From Stomorhina lunata (Eukaryota > Arthropoda > Insecta > Diptera > Rhiniidae): a stretch of 64,000 nt of DNA. The notes beneath the pieces were generated by a model, which searched no databases, was not told the DNA's origin, and worked only from the letters and a program-made list of their open reading frames with translations. The position numbers and the translations under genes were made by a program. How positions within the stretch are numbered: the first letter of the stretch is position 1; every line of letters starts with the position of its first letter. The stretch covers positions 16,501,071-16,565,070 of the forward strand of contig OW121741.1 in assembly GCA_933228675.1 (NCBI GenBank), given 5' to 3'. Positions 14,861 to 25,235 of this stretch are shown here, piece by piece.

Positions 14861-16300
14861 GATCAATATTTCAGTGCGTTGTGAATCTCATCAGAAACTT
14901 AATGTACCCTTGTTGCCTTAGCTGATGTAGGGTACGAAAAGGGAACTTTTTCCCCACAACCCAGCATTACCGCTGTAATGCAAACAAAATTGAATCGTAA
15001 AATATTTTTACTGCTATAAAACACACAATCTGGGGGAGAGTGTTTATGATTTTTTTTTTGTGCTCTGAACTATACCAAAAACCCCATACACATAAACACA
15101 TATAAACAAACATTTGTCAATTTAAGCTTAATTCAAAAGTATGAAATGTCAACGTTGTGGAATTTCCTGTCAGGCTAATTTCCTTTGGGGTACCAGCACA
15201 CATATGCAATTTAAAAAGAGATAGACGCATACGCACACTCATATAAACACATTGTGGCTAAAACTATGTCTGTATGTGTGTAAAGTTAGAGTAAATACCT
15301 ACATACTGTTGCAGTTTTATATTCATATGAATGCGTATAATAGTCCTGATTTTGTAAAACTATTGCTTAACATATGCAGGCAGGCAGGAAGAAAAAAAAA
15401 CTACGAAACAGGAAAGATATTCACAAAAATCACAACGCACACATACCAAAAAAAACATTTCATATGCAAAATTATTCAAAACCTTGCTGCATATTTTATG
15501 GAGTTTATTGACTATATGCCACTGGTAATACACACATTCAAACATAGAAATTTCTATGCATATGAATGCATAACCTTTCTACTTATATAGTATATCTCAG
15601 TCATTTGTTTGTATGCTATAAGTGTTAGTAAATTTTTAGCTGCATGTATCTGTAAAAATTTGTTTGTCGCTTCAAGTAACAAGAACTTTGTCCTTAATGC
15701 TACTCCCCGATAGAAATAAAAAAAAAAATAGAAATAATACAAAATACAAACCAACAGCCACAGCAAAAACCAGCTCCTAAAGCTACTTTTTCGCCAACTC
15801 TATAGAGTTTTAGATCTATTTAGTTTCATTGAAATTTATTCACTCACTCAGGTGCTTTTTCATGTTCGACATGAAAAGTTAGAAATACAATTTTTTTTGT
15901 GTTAAAAGTTAATATAAAAAAACTTTGTATGTAATTGTGTAAATATATTAGTATTGGTAGAAGTGTTTTATATTTTACTTGTTATAACAGAGTTTGCTGG
16001 TCTTAGGGGTTAAAAGAGTGAGTACCCATTGCTTTTAAATACATACATATATTTTCCCGAGGTGTTTAGATGCATTTTTCTTTTTATATGCTTTAGTTTT
16101 TTTTTAGATATTGTATTGGTTTGTTGTCACAAATTTAAATACAGCTGCTTGGCTCCCATTGGAATAACTTGGTGTATTGTAAGGACTTTTTATTTAGTTT
16201 TCAATTTAATTTTTGTATTTGTACAATGTACACAAATTAAGAGGAGGTAGTTGCATGCTATTATACCCTACAACAAATACATGGATAATGATGGAAACCT
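14861..16300. other. Non-repetitive intronic sequence
   Basis: No supported gene. The segment just after the array (14845-14990, with GATGTAGGGTACGAAAAGG) is less AT-rich than its surroundings and may be a decayed mobile-element fragment, which I cannot classify. Short open frames at 15252-15590 and 15554-15766 overlap each other on opposite strands and show no domain. Confidence 0.45.
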
Positions 16301-17095
16301 AAAGTATAGAACAAAATTTTTATCGAACGTTTTTGTATAGAAACATTTTTTAACGAAAATTTTTGTAAAGAAAAAATTTTTTTATCAAAAATTTTTGTAT
16401 AGACAAATTTTTTATAGAAAATTTTTCCATAGAAAAATTATTTAATCGAAAAAAATTTTCTATAGAAATTTTTTTTTATCGCAAACTATTTTTGATAGAA
16501 ATTTTTTTACCCAAAAAAGTTTTCTATAGAATTTTTTTTTAACTTTTTTACTGAATATTTTTCTACAGAAAATGATTTGTTCAAATTTTATTAAACATTT
16601 TTAAATACGAAAATTTTTGTGTCAAAAATGTTTCTTCAAAAAAATCAAAAATTTTTCTTTTGCAAAATGTTCTTAAAAAAATTTTCTTTAATATTTTTAA
16701 CGAAAATTTGTCTGAAATTTTACAGATAAGGATAGGTCACATAATAATATAACTCAAGATATATATATATTTTCTTCTTACAAAGAAAAGTATTAAAAGT
16801 ATAAGAATTTTTTTTTTTTTTCTACAGTTCGGAAATTTTTTTAAACAAAATTTTTCCATAGAAAAATTTTTGATATCGAAAATTTTTCTATCTATTTTCT
16901 TTTTTGCTATCGAAAATTTTTCTATAGAAAAATTTTTTATATCGAAAATTTTTCTATAGAAAAATTTTTTTATCGAAAATTTTTCTATAAAAAAATTTCT
17001 TATAGATAAGGATAGGTCACATAATAACATAACTCAAGATATATATATATTTTCTTCTTACAAAAAAAGTATTAAAAGTATAAGCAAAATTTTTT
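16301..17095. repeat. Degenerate 31-32-bp array with a 280-bp segmental duplication
   Basis: Units with ATTTTTGTATAGAAA or TTTTTTATCGAAAATTTT are strongly diverged from 16301 to 16720. A non-satellite phrase, GATAAGGATAGGTCACATAA, occurs at about 16726 and again at about 17006, followed both times by ATATAACTCAAG or ACATAACTCAAG, a (TA)n tract and TTTTCTTCTTACAAA. A block of about 280 bp has therefore been duplicated in tandem, carrying satellite and non-satellite DNA together. Confidence 0.85.
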
Positions 17096-20000
17096 TTCTA
17101 CAGTTCGGAAATTTTTCCATAGAAAAATTTTTATTATCGAAAATTTTTCCATAGAAAAATTTTTGTTATCGAAAATTTTTCCATAGAAAAATTTTTGTTA
17201 TCGAAAATTTTTCCATAGAAAAATTTTTGTTATCGAAAATTTTTGCATAGAAAAATTTTTGTTGTCGAAAATTTTTCCATAGAAAAATTTTTGTTATCAA
17301 AAATTTTTCCATAGAAAAATTTTTGTTATCGAAAATTTTTCCATAGAAAAATTTTTGTTATTTAAAATTTTTCCATCGAAAAATTTTTGTTATCGAAAAT
17401 TTTTCCATAGACAAATTTTTGTTACCGAACACTTTTCTCAAAAAAAATTTTTGTTATCAAAAAAGTTTCTTTAGAAAAATATTTTTATCAAAAATTTTTC
17501 TTTTGAAAAATATTTTAATCAAAAATTTTTCTATAGTAAAATATTTTTATCAAAAATTTTTCTATAGAAAAATTTCTATTATCGAAAATTTTTCCATAGA
17601 AAAATTTCTGTTATCGAAAATTTTTCCATAGAAAAATGTTTGTTATCGAAAATTTTTCCACAGAAAAATTTTTGTTATCAAAAATTTTTCCATAGAAAAA
17701 TGTTTGTTATCGAAAATTTTTCCATAGAAAAATTTTTGTTATCGAAAATTTTTCCATAGAAAAATTTTTGTTATCGAAAATTTTTCCATAGAAAATTTTT
17801 TGTTATTTAAAATTTTTCCATAGAAAAATTTTTGTTATCGAAAATTTTTCCATAGACAAATTTTTGTTATCGAACACTTTTCTCAAAAAAAATTTTTGTT
17901 ATCAAAAAAGTTTCTTTAGAAAAATATTTTTATCAAAAATTTTTCTATTGAAAAATATTTTTATCAAAAATTTTTCTATTGAAAAATATTTTAATCAAAA
18001 ATTTTTGTTATCGAAAATTTTTCCATAGAAAAATTGTTGTTATCGAAAATTTTTCCATAGAAAAATTGTTGTTATCGAAAATTTTTCCATAGAAAAATTT
18101 TTGTTATCGAAAAATTTTCCATAGAAAAATTTTTGTTATCGAAAATTTTTCCATAGAAAAATTTTTGTTATCAAAAATTTTTCTATAGCAAAATTTATTC
18201 ATCTAATTTAAAAATCATAAATTAAAAAAATAATTTATGACATGAACCTGAGCCCGACTCGAACCCACGACCATCAACATAAATTTCTGGTTCAACTAAA
18301 ATTAATTTCTTTCAGCAAAATTTTTGTTATCGAAAATTCTTCTATAGAAAAATTTTTGTTATCGAAAATTTTTCTATAGAAAAATTTTGTTATCGAAAAT
18401 TTTTCTATAGAAACATTTTTGTTATATAAAATTTTTCTATAGAAAAATTTTTGTTACCGAAAATTTTTCTATAGAAAAATTTTTGTTATCGAAAATTTTT
18501 CTATAGAAAAATTTTTGTTATCGAAAATTTTTCTATAGAAAAATTTTTGTTATCGAAAATTTTTCTATAGAAAAATTTTTGTTATCGAAAATTTTTCTAT
18601 AGAAAAATTTTTGTTATCGAAAATTTTTCTATAGAAAAATTTTTGTTATCGAAAATTTTTCTATAGAAAAATTTTTGTTATCGAAAATTTTTCCATAGAA
18701 ACATTTTTGTTATCGAAAATTTTTCTATAGAAAAATTTTTGTTATCAAAAATTTTTCCATAGAAAAATTTTTGTTATCGAAAATTTTTCCATAGAAAAAT
18801 TTTTGTTATCGAAAATTTTTCCATAGAAAAATTTTTGTTATCGAAAAATTTTCCATAGAAAAATTTTTGATATCGAAAATTTTTCCATAGAAAAAATTTT
18901 GTTATCGAAAATTTTTCCATAGAAAAATTTTTGTTATCGAAAATTTTTATATAGAAAAATTTTTATTATCGAAAATTTTTCCATAGAAAAATTTTTGTTA
19001 TCGAAAATTTTTCCATAGAAAAATTTTTGTTATCGAAAATTTTTCCAAAGAAAAATTTTTGTTATCGAAAATTTTTCCACAGAAAAATTTTGTTATCGAA
19101 AGTTTTTCCATAGAAAAATTTTTGTTATCGAAAATTTTTCCATAGACAAATTTTTGTTATCGAAAATTTTTCCATAGACAAATTTTTGTTATCGAACACT
19201 TTTCTAAAGAAAAAATTTTGTTATCAAAAATTTTTCTATAGAAAAATATTTGATAACAAAATTTTTGTTATCGAAATTTTTCTTTAGAAAAATATTTTTA
19301 TCAAAAATTTTTTTATTGAAAAATATTTTTATCAAAAATTTTTCTATAGTAAAATATTTTTATCAAAAATTTTTCTATAGTAAAATAATTTTATCAAAAA
19401 TTTTTCTATAGAAAAATATTTTTATCAAAAATTTTTCTTTAGAAATATTTTTTATCGAAAATTTTTCCATAGAAAAATTTTTGTTATCGTAAATTTTTCC
19501 ATAGAAACATTTTTTTATCGAAAATTTTTGTATAGAAAAATTTTTTTATCGAAAGTTTTTCTATAAAAAAATTTTTTTATCGAAAATTTTTCTATAGAAA
19601 AATTTTTTTATCGAAAATTTTTCTATAGAAAAATTTTTTTATCGAAAATTTTTCTATAGAAAAATTTTTTTATCGAAAATTTTTCTATAGAAAAATTTTT
19701 TTATCGAAAATTTTTCTATAGAAATATTTTTTTATCCAAAATTTTTCTATAGAAAAATATTTTTATTAAAAATGTTTCTATAGAAAAATATTTTTAGAAA
19801 AAAAAAATATTTTTAGAAAAATATTTTTGTCAAATAAAAAGATTTTTAGAAAAATATTTTTATCAAAAATTTTTTTATAGAAAAATATTTTTATTGAAAA
19901 TTTTTCTATAGGAAAATTTCTCTATCAAATTTTTGCTTTATCAAAAATTTTTCTATAGAAAAATATTGTTATCGAAAATTTTTCTATAGAAAAATATTTT

Positions 20001-20500
20001 TATTGAAAATTGTTTTATATAAAAATATTTTTATTGAAAATTTTTCTATAGATAAAAAAATATTTTAATCAAAAATTTTTCTATAGATAAATATTGTGAT
20101 CAAAAATTTTTCTATAGAAAAATATTTCTATCAAAAATTTTATAGCTAAATGTAGAAAAATTTTTGTTATCGAAACTTTTTCTATAGCAAAAATTGTTTT
20201 CTCTATCAAATTTTTACTTTATTAAAAATTTTTCTATAGAAAAATATTTTTATCGAAAATTTTTCAATAGAAAAATATTTTTATTGAAAATTTTTCTATA
20301 TAGAAATATTTTTATTGAAAATTTTTCTATAGATAAATTTTTTTATCTAAAATTTGTCTTTAGAAAAATATTTTTATTGAAAATTTTTCTATAGGAAATT
20401 TTATTTTTAAATCTTTATTGAAAAATTGTCTATAGAAACAATTTTTATCGAAAATTTGTCTATAGAAAATTCTTTTTATCAAAAATTTTTCTTTGAAAAT
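17096..20500. repeat. 32-bp AT-rich array with higher-order structure
   Basis: Roughly 105 units of about 32 bp, typically CCATAGAAAAATTTTTG plus TTATCGAAAATTTTT. A marker block with GAACACTTTTCTCAAAAAAA and AAAAAGTTTCTTTAG occurs at about 17427 and 17872 (445-bp shift) and in weaker form near 19195, so multi-unit blocks were copied. From 19500 units shorten to about 31 bp with TTTTTTTATCGAAAA, and from 19740 to 20500 they are strongly degraded. A SINE interrupts the array at 18197-18313. Confidence 0.93.
18197..18313 (-). mobile_element. tRNA-derived SINE (short or 5'-truncated) inserted in the satellite
   Basis: A 117-bp block unrelated to the surrounding array is flanked on both sides by AGCAAAATTT (18187-18196 and 18314-18323), a 10-bp target-site duplication. 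The C in this phrase is unusual for the array, which makes chance less likely. On the minus strand it has GTGGGTTCGAGTCGGGCTC, a near-consensus RNA polymerase III B box, preceded by a weak A-box-like TTAGTTGAACC, and an AT-rich tail. It has no coding capacity and would depend on a LINE for mobility. Confidence 0.7.
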
Positions 20501-20570
20501 ATATTAGCTTAAGCCAGAACGAACTATTGGCAAACGTTTCTGAAAGGTTATGTTTCTTTTCATACTCTGT

Positions 20571-20805
20571 TTACTACTTAATTTTATATATTCGTTTATA
20601 CATATGAGGCGTATGATTATTATAAATATAAAATAAGTGATTTTATCAACCATACGCCTTCGTGAATTTAGAAGTTAACCCTTTGAGATTGGTGTCATAT
20701 ATTTTTAACCATTCTCTTCCAAGTCTGTAATAGTTTCAGTTACTATATTAAATCAATTTAATTTCCAATATTTATTTAAAACCACCTGACCGATAGGATA
20801 TGTAG
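20571..20805 (+). repeat. Dispersed repeat R1, copy 1 (GGCGTATGATT inverted ends)
   Basis: The 51-bp core at 20608-20658 starts GGCGTATGATTATTATAAAT and ends AACCATACGCC, giving about 10-bp inverted ends. Upstream (CTGTTTACTACTTAATTTTA) and downstream (ATTCTCTTCCAAGTCTGTAA) sequence also aligns with the copy at 22291-22497, so the repeated unit is at least 200 bp. Class unknown; a small non-autonomous DNA transposon is plausible. Confidence 0.65.
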
Positions 20806-20814
20806 TTACACCCT

Positions 20815-21360
20815 TCACCCTTCATCCAAAGAGTAATCATGGAGCGCTCCCTTGCGAGTAATGGATTACTCCATAAAACTCCGAAACTCATAGGATTTTT
20901 AACATAGTATGTCCGCAGACAAGAGTACTCCTTTTAAGCTCCATATGGAGTACTCCCTTTAATCTTAAAAATGACGACAGAGGGAGTAATCGTTTTTGTC
21001 TCCTAAAAGAGCATTATGGGAGTAATCGTGTTTGTCAATTCAATTTTCAATCAACTTCAATTTCTTTTTTACTAAATCGTCTTAAATGACGCTTAGAAGC
21101 CAAATTTTTACACATTTTTTAACAATTTTTTACTATAACCGTACCTTTTCGCTTGTTTTTAAATAACATGTCTTTCAATTTTTAAAACTAAAATAAAACT
21201 AAAAATGTCAAAGAAAAAAAATCCCTCGTTGATCCATTTGGAGTATTAAGCGAGGCATAAACAGAACAAAAACAAAAGTTTCGATAGCTCGCTTATTACT
21301 CCAAATGGATGAACAAGTCATTACTCTTTTGTTGCTCGATTATGAATTAATCCATATATT
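20815..21360. repeat. Foldback-rich element with GAGTAAT motifs
   Basis: Several complementary phrases occur: GAGTAATGGATTACTCC is itself a palindrome, GCTCCATATGGAG is another, and a strong stem-loop lies at 21225-21254 paired with 21288-21317 (27 of 30 positions complementary, 33-nt loop). The recurrent motifs TCATCCA and GGAGTAAT occur at both ends in opposite orientation (20823 and about 21315), as in MITE or foldback elements. No target-site duplication was identified. Confidence 0.6.
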
Positions 21361-21464
21361 TTTTACTGGGGATATTATAAGTTTGTGCTGATGTATGAAA
21401 CACATAGAAATATTTGTCTTAGACCCACCTTTTAGTATACTAATAGGCTTATAATGACTTTCTG

Positions 21465-22265
21465 AGTCGATTTAGCAATGTCCGTCCGTCTGGCTGTAAA
21501 CCTTGTAATCAAACTACAGGTCACAATTCTTAAGATAATTTGATGAAATTTAGCTCATTTTTTGATCATGGGACCATGGCTATTGCAATTCGCACAAATC
21601 GGTCCATTATTTATGGTACCTCCCATTGGTCCCAGAATTGATATATTGGCCACAAATATAAATATTTTTCATGAAATTTAAAACAAATACTGCTTATGTA
21701 AACTAAAATCCCTGTACCAAATTTCGTTAATATCGATCCACATTTGACCTTAGCTCCGATACAAAATCTTTTTTAAAAACGCACTTAACCCCTTAACCCC
21801 TGTTCGCATACAACTTGCATTAAACAAACCAGTTTTGATGCTTAAGAACAGTCCCAAAACGAGTCAGACTCGTTATAATCATGTTAGGAACAGAAATTGT
21901 TCCACGAGTCAGACTCGTTATAATCATGTTAGGCACAGAGATTGCACCACGAGTCAGACTCGTGTAAATACGTCAAGGGGTTAATAAAACAAAAATCACT
22001 AAAACGCTCGTAAATCTAAAGATAATGAGAATTTCATTTATTTTTTGCACACATCATTTTTGTAACAACTGTAATCAATTTGTCAAATTCTGAGATAATC
22101 GGTCCACATTTGAACCTAGCTCTCATATAAGTACAAATGACGGAAACAGCTTAAATATATAAGTTTTTAGAAAATGTTTGTATGATGGCAAAATTTAGCA
22201 AATATTTGTATTTATACAGGAAAAATAACACCTTTGATCTTAGTGGTATGTGTGTGGCTTGACCG
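21465..22265. repeat. Dispersed fly repeat (TCCGTCCGTCTG type) with nested insertion
   Basis: It begins with GTCCGTCCGTCTGGCTGTAA and contains the phrases GATCCACATTTGACC...AGCTCC and GGTCCACATTTGAACC...AGCTCTCATATAAG. These phrases recur at 25236-26115 and, in opposite orientation, at 42565-43250. It ends near GACCGACTATAGCACTTTC. No protein is encoded. A TTAA-flanked element lies inside at 21797-21980. The family is unclassified; it behaves as a dispersed repeat. Confidence 0.65.
21797..21980. mobile_element. Putative piggyBac-type MITE
   Basis: A 184-bp segment is flanked by TTAA on both sides (21793-21796 and 21981-21984), the target-site duplication of piggyBac transposons. The inward ends both begin CCCCT (left CCCCTGTTCGCATAC; right, reversed, CCCCTTGACGTATTTAC) and show partial inverted similarity. 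Inside are three copies of the odd palindrome ACGAGTCAGACTCGT, two of them followed by TATAATCATGTTAGG. It is too short for a transposase, so it would be non-autonomous. The call rests on TTAA, the CCCCT ends and internal palindromes. Confidence 0.6.
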
Positions 22266-22290
22266 ACTATAGCACTTTCTTACTTGTTTT

Positions 22291-22497
22291 CTTTATTCCT
22301 TTTGCTTATAATCGGTCGCACATACGTGGCGTATGATTATTATAAATACAAAATTAGTGATTTTATCATTAATGTGCCTCTATGAGTGTTCACAATTCTT
22401 TTCCACGTCTTTTATAGTTTTAGTTTGTCTTAAATCAATTTAAATTTCTATCTTTGTTTAAATTCCCCTGATAAGGTGGCTATTTATCCTTCCTTCT
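22291..22497 (+). repeat. Dispersed repeat R1, copy 2
   Basis: The core at 22328-22378 starts GGCGTATGATTATTATAAAT; the right inverted end is decayed (AATGTGCC). The following ATTCTTTTCCACGTCTTTTA and AAATCAATTTAAATTTC parallel copy 1. Partial GCGTATGATT fragments also occur at about 22501 and 22555. Confidence 0.65.
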
Positions 22498-22499
22498 CC

Positions 22500-23721
22500 T
22501 GCGTATGATTAATATCAATTTCATATCATTCTTTATAATTTATTGTCCACTCGAGCGTATGATTATTTTACAATAGTAAAAAATGTAATCACTAAAGCGT
22601 GTAAATTATTATCAATTCCCTTTCCCTTCGCTTCTATTAAGATATTTATGCACTTTTTCATTAATTCAATTCTCCAAAACCTCACAATTCACTTAAACAT
22701 AAACATACCTTAAAAAAACGCAAAACTTTATAATAAATTTGTTTTATTTTTTTCAGTTTTAACGCCTTGTGGCCACATTAAACCCACGGTCTGTCCGTCT
22801 TTCTTGTATAGAGCCAAATAGAATTAAATGAAAAATAAACTTTCATAACTCTACTAATTGATTACATTTACACATAAATAAACTGTATAAATAAATTTTA
22901 TAAAATAAACTTTTTTCAATGTTTTTTTTAATGAAAACTTGTTAAAACCAAAAAATTTATGTTTAACAAAAAAGTATACAAAAAAAAACAAGCGCTTTCA
23001 ATTACCTGGAGAGTCAGTTGAAGTGGAGTGAAAAATGAAAAATAATCAAGAATAATAGCAGTTTTTAAAAAAGTATGGAAAATACAAGTTAAACTTGAGT
23101 AAAGTATATTTCAAGCAAATATTAAAAAAATAAAAAATTGAAAATAATATACTAGCATGAATATTTATACACTATAATTCCCAATTGCTGTCGTAGTTAT
23201 TGTAAAATATAAAGTAAATGAATGTATCCCAATATTAAAAAGGAGTAGAAAAATGAAATGGGTTTGCTCATGTTGCAAAAAAAGGCAATGGAGAAATTAA
23301 AAATTTATAAAAATTGTGGAGAAAAAAAAAACCATAAAACATGAACAGCAACTGTAACAAATTAACAAACTGCAAACAACAAGAACAATAACTACTTGTA
23401 CAACTGCAACAATAGCAACAGAAAACTTGCTAACAATTTTTTGTTCACTCTGTTGTCGGTTGCTGTTACCGCTCTTTCATTTTTACGTATTACATTTAAT
23501 TCTGTGGAAGTTGTCGTTGCATGTTGTTGAGACATGGGCAACAAACAACATGAATTCTGTTCGACAATAACATGAGGTTTTTTTATAAAAAAAAAAAAAG
23601 ATTTTTATCTCGAGCAAAAAAGAACGGGTCATACAATACAGGAACAAATTAGGGGTTTGTATTTTAAAAATGTTAAGAATTTTAAACAATTGCCCTAATG
23701 TAAAGTCAAAATACTTAAAAA
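22500..23721. other. Intronic sequence with CAA-rich stretch
   Basis: No gene is supported. 23340-23425 is CAA/ACAA-rich. GGCCACATTAAACCCACGGTCTGTCC at 22771 onwards may be a decayed repeat fragment. The minus-strand open frame 23483-23689 shows no domain. Confidence 0.45.
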
Positions 23722-23830
23722 TTATCTGTTACTGCTTAATTTTACTTAATCACTCTTACATATGTGGCGTATGATTATTATGAACAGAAAATTAATAATA
23801 TTATCAATCATACGCACTCGTTAGTTTGGA
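23722..23830 (+). repeat. Dispersed repeat R1, copy 3
   Basis: The core at 23766-23816 runs from GGCGTATGATTATTATGAAC to AATCATACGCA. The left flank CTGTTACTGCTTAATTTTA matches the left flank of copy 1. The right flank does not match, so this copy is truncated or diverged after the core. Confidence 0.65.
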
Positions 23831-24358
23831 GTATTGTTGCCAATTTGGACTTGTTTTGTTGCTAGTTTTAATAACAAAGGTCTACATAAACAAAACAGCA
23901 TGGGGTCACTTAATGTTTTCTTATAGATTTTGACCTCCTTAAAACAGAAAATTATTCCATCATATACGCGTTCACCCACAAATTGTCAATAGTTTTTGTA
24001 TGGTAAAAAATGGGAGTATTTTTTAGTATTGCCAAAATTTTAACCACTAAGAATTGAATTACTTAAAAACTTAATGAGCTGTAAAACTGCACTAAATTAG
24101 CTTTACTTTAAATTATCAAAATAAAAAATTCAGGAAGCTGTTTTGGAGATATTGCAATTTTTCCCGAAAATTCATGTTCTCGATGATATGTCTAAGGTTA
24201 TGCAAGAAAAAATTTACATAAGAATAAACAAACCTTAAAGTACGAAATAATTTACAATTCTATGGCCTATGTTTTGAAATATAATAGAATTTGCTTAGTT
24301 TTTTTCATATAAGAAAATTATACCCATGTGTTATATAGGTTTCAAACATAATTTTTTT
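23831..24358. other. Non-repetitive intronic sequence
   Basis: AT-rich with no recognisable gene or element. It directly precedes the hammerhead-bearing direct repeats. Confidence 0.45.
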
Positions 24359-24459
24359 AAAAAGTTTTACTGTAGTGTATTGCACTAAGAATCCCAATTT
24401 ATTACAATTATTTATTATTGCAATAAATAGTTTTTTGATAAAACCAAAAAATGTTGGTG

Positions 24460-24522
24460 GGGAAACCTTTCCTCGACGCGTTTCGATGGTTGGTTAGACC
24501 ATCTCATCAGGAGGATTATCCC
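24460..24522 (-). ncRNA. Type I hammerhead ribozyme, copy 1
   Basis: Minus strand: stem I 5' side UCCUC, core CUGAUGA (24510-24504), stem II GAUGGU with loop CUAACCA and ACCAUC (six pairs), core GAAA (24484-24481), minimal stem III CGCGUC ending in the GUC cleavage triplet (24477-24475), then GAGGA completing a five-pair stem I. Further out, GGGA pairs with UCCC beyond an internal loop with AAGG. Every invariant core position is present. Predicted cleavage is between 24475 and 24474. Stem III is too short to be stable in a monomer, but ACGCGU is self-complementary, as in hammerheads that act as dimers. Confidence 0.85.
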
Positions 24523-24946
24523 TAATTCTAGACAGAGCGAAAACCTCACATTATGTATAATTTGAGGGACTGAATAAATACGAATTATTATTATTGTGTC
24601 CAACAAATATCAACATAAAGCGCAGATTATCATCCGAACAGAAACACACAAACATTTTTCAGTTTTATCATTTCTTTATTTCCCACACTTTTGTTGTTGC
24701 TTTGTTGGCGACTAAGACAAAAGTTCTATAAAGGGGGTTCAAAGAAAGATTTAAATAAACAAAAGTTTATTTTAAAGCTTGGCACATGTGCAGCCGTATA
24801 TTTATTAAAAAGGTTTATCAAAATTTGGGACATCAAACATTTAATTAAAAAGTTTTACTGTAGTGTATTGCACTAAGAATCCCAATTTATTACAATTATT
24901 TATTATTGTAATAAATAGTTTTTTGATAAAACCAAAAAATGTCGGT

Positions 24947-25010
24947 GGGAAAACCTTTCCTCGACGCGTTTCGATGGTTGGTTAGACCATCTCATCAGGA
25001 GGATTATCCC
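24947..25010 (-). ncRNA. Type I hammerhead ribozyme, copy 2
   Basis: Same core, stem II, GAAA and GUC as copy 1, exactly 488 bases downstream on the plus strand. Predicted cleavage is between 24963 and 24962. The one change in this interval replaces a G with A in the outer stem I strand (giving UUUUCCC), which leaves the GGGA/UCCC pairing intact. Conservation of all catalytic positions in both copies argues against chance. Confidence 0.85.
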
Positions 25011-25235
25011 TAATTCTAGACAGAGCGAAAACCTCACATTATGTATTCATTTTTTGAAAATTTTGTTCAACAAATTTTCGAAATTATAAATTTTCTTTCC
25101 AGTATCATAAAACGAACTAAAGGAGAAATAAAAATTGAGGTCATGTTTGAATGCCATTAAAATGTATTTTATTTTGGTGACATGATACCAAATCATTCCT
25201 TAATATTGGCTAAAAAACCAAAAGAAAAAATATAA

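Larger units (their letters stand above)
24359..25046 (-). mobile_element. Retrozyme / Penelope-LTR-like element with tandem hammerhead repeats
   Basis: Two 200-bp direct repeats (24359-24558 and 24847-25046) differ at only about three or four positions and are separated by 288 bp of unrelated DNA. Each carries a complete minus-strand hammerhead ribozyme motif. Penelope-like elements have hammerheads in their terminal repeats, and retrozymes are small non-autonomous elements built of repeats with such ribozymes. No reverse transcriptase or endonuclease frame is present in the 288-bp spacer or nearby, so this copy is non-autonomous or the remnant of a larger element. Self-cleavage at both sites would release a 488-nt RNA. 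Near-identity of the repeats suggests recent insertion or gene conversion. Confidence 0.75.

Noticed and set aside
24415..24606. 63-codon minus-strand frame over the hammerhead repeat
   Set aside because: It overlaps the ribozyme, is short, has no domain, and the sequence conservation is explained by the ribozyme and terminal repeat.
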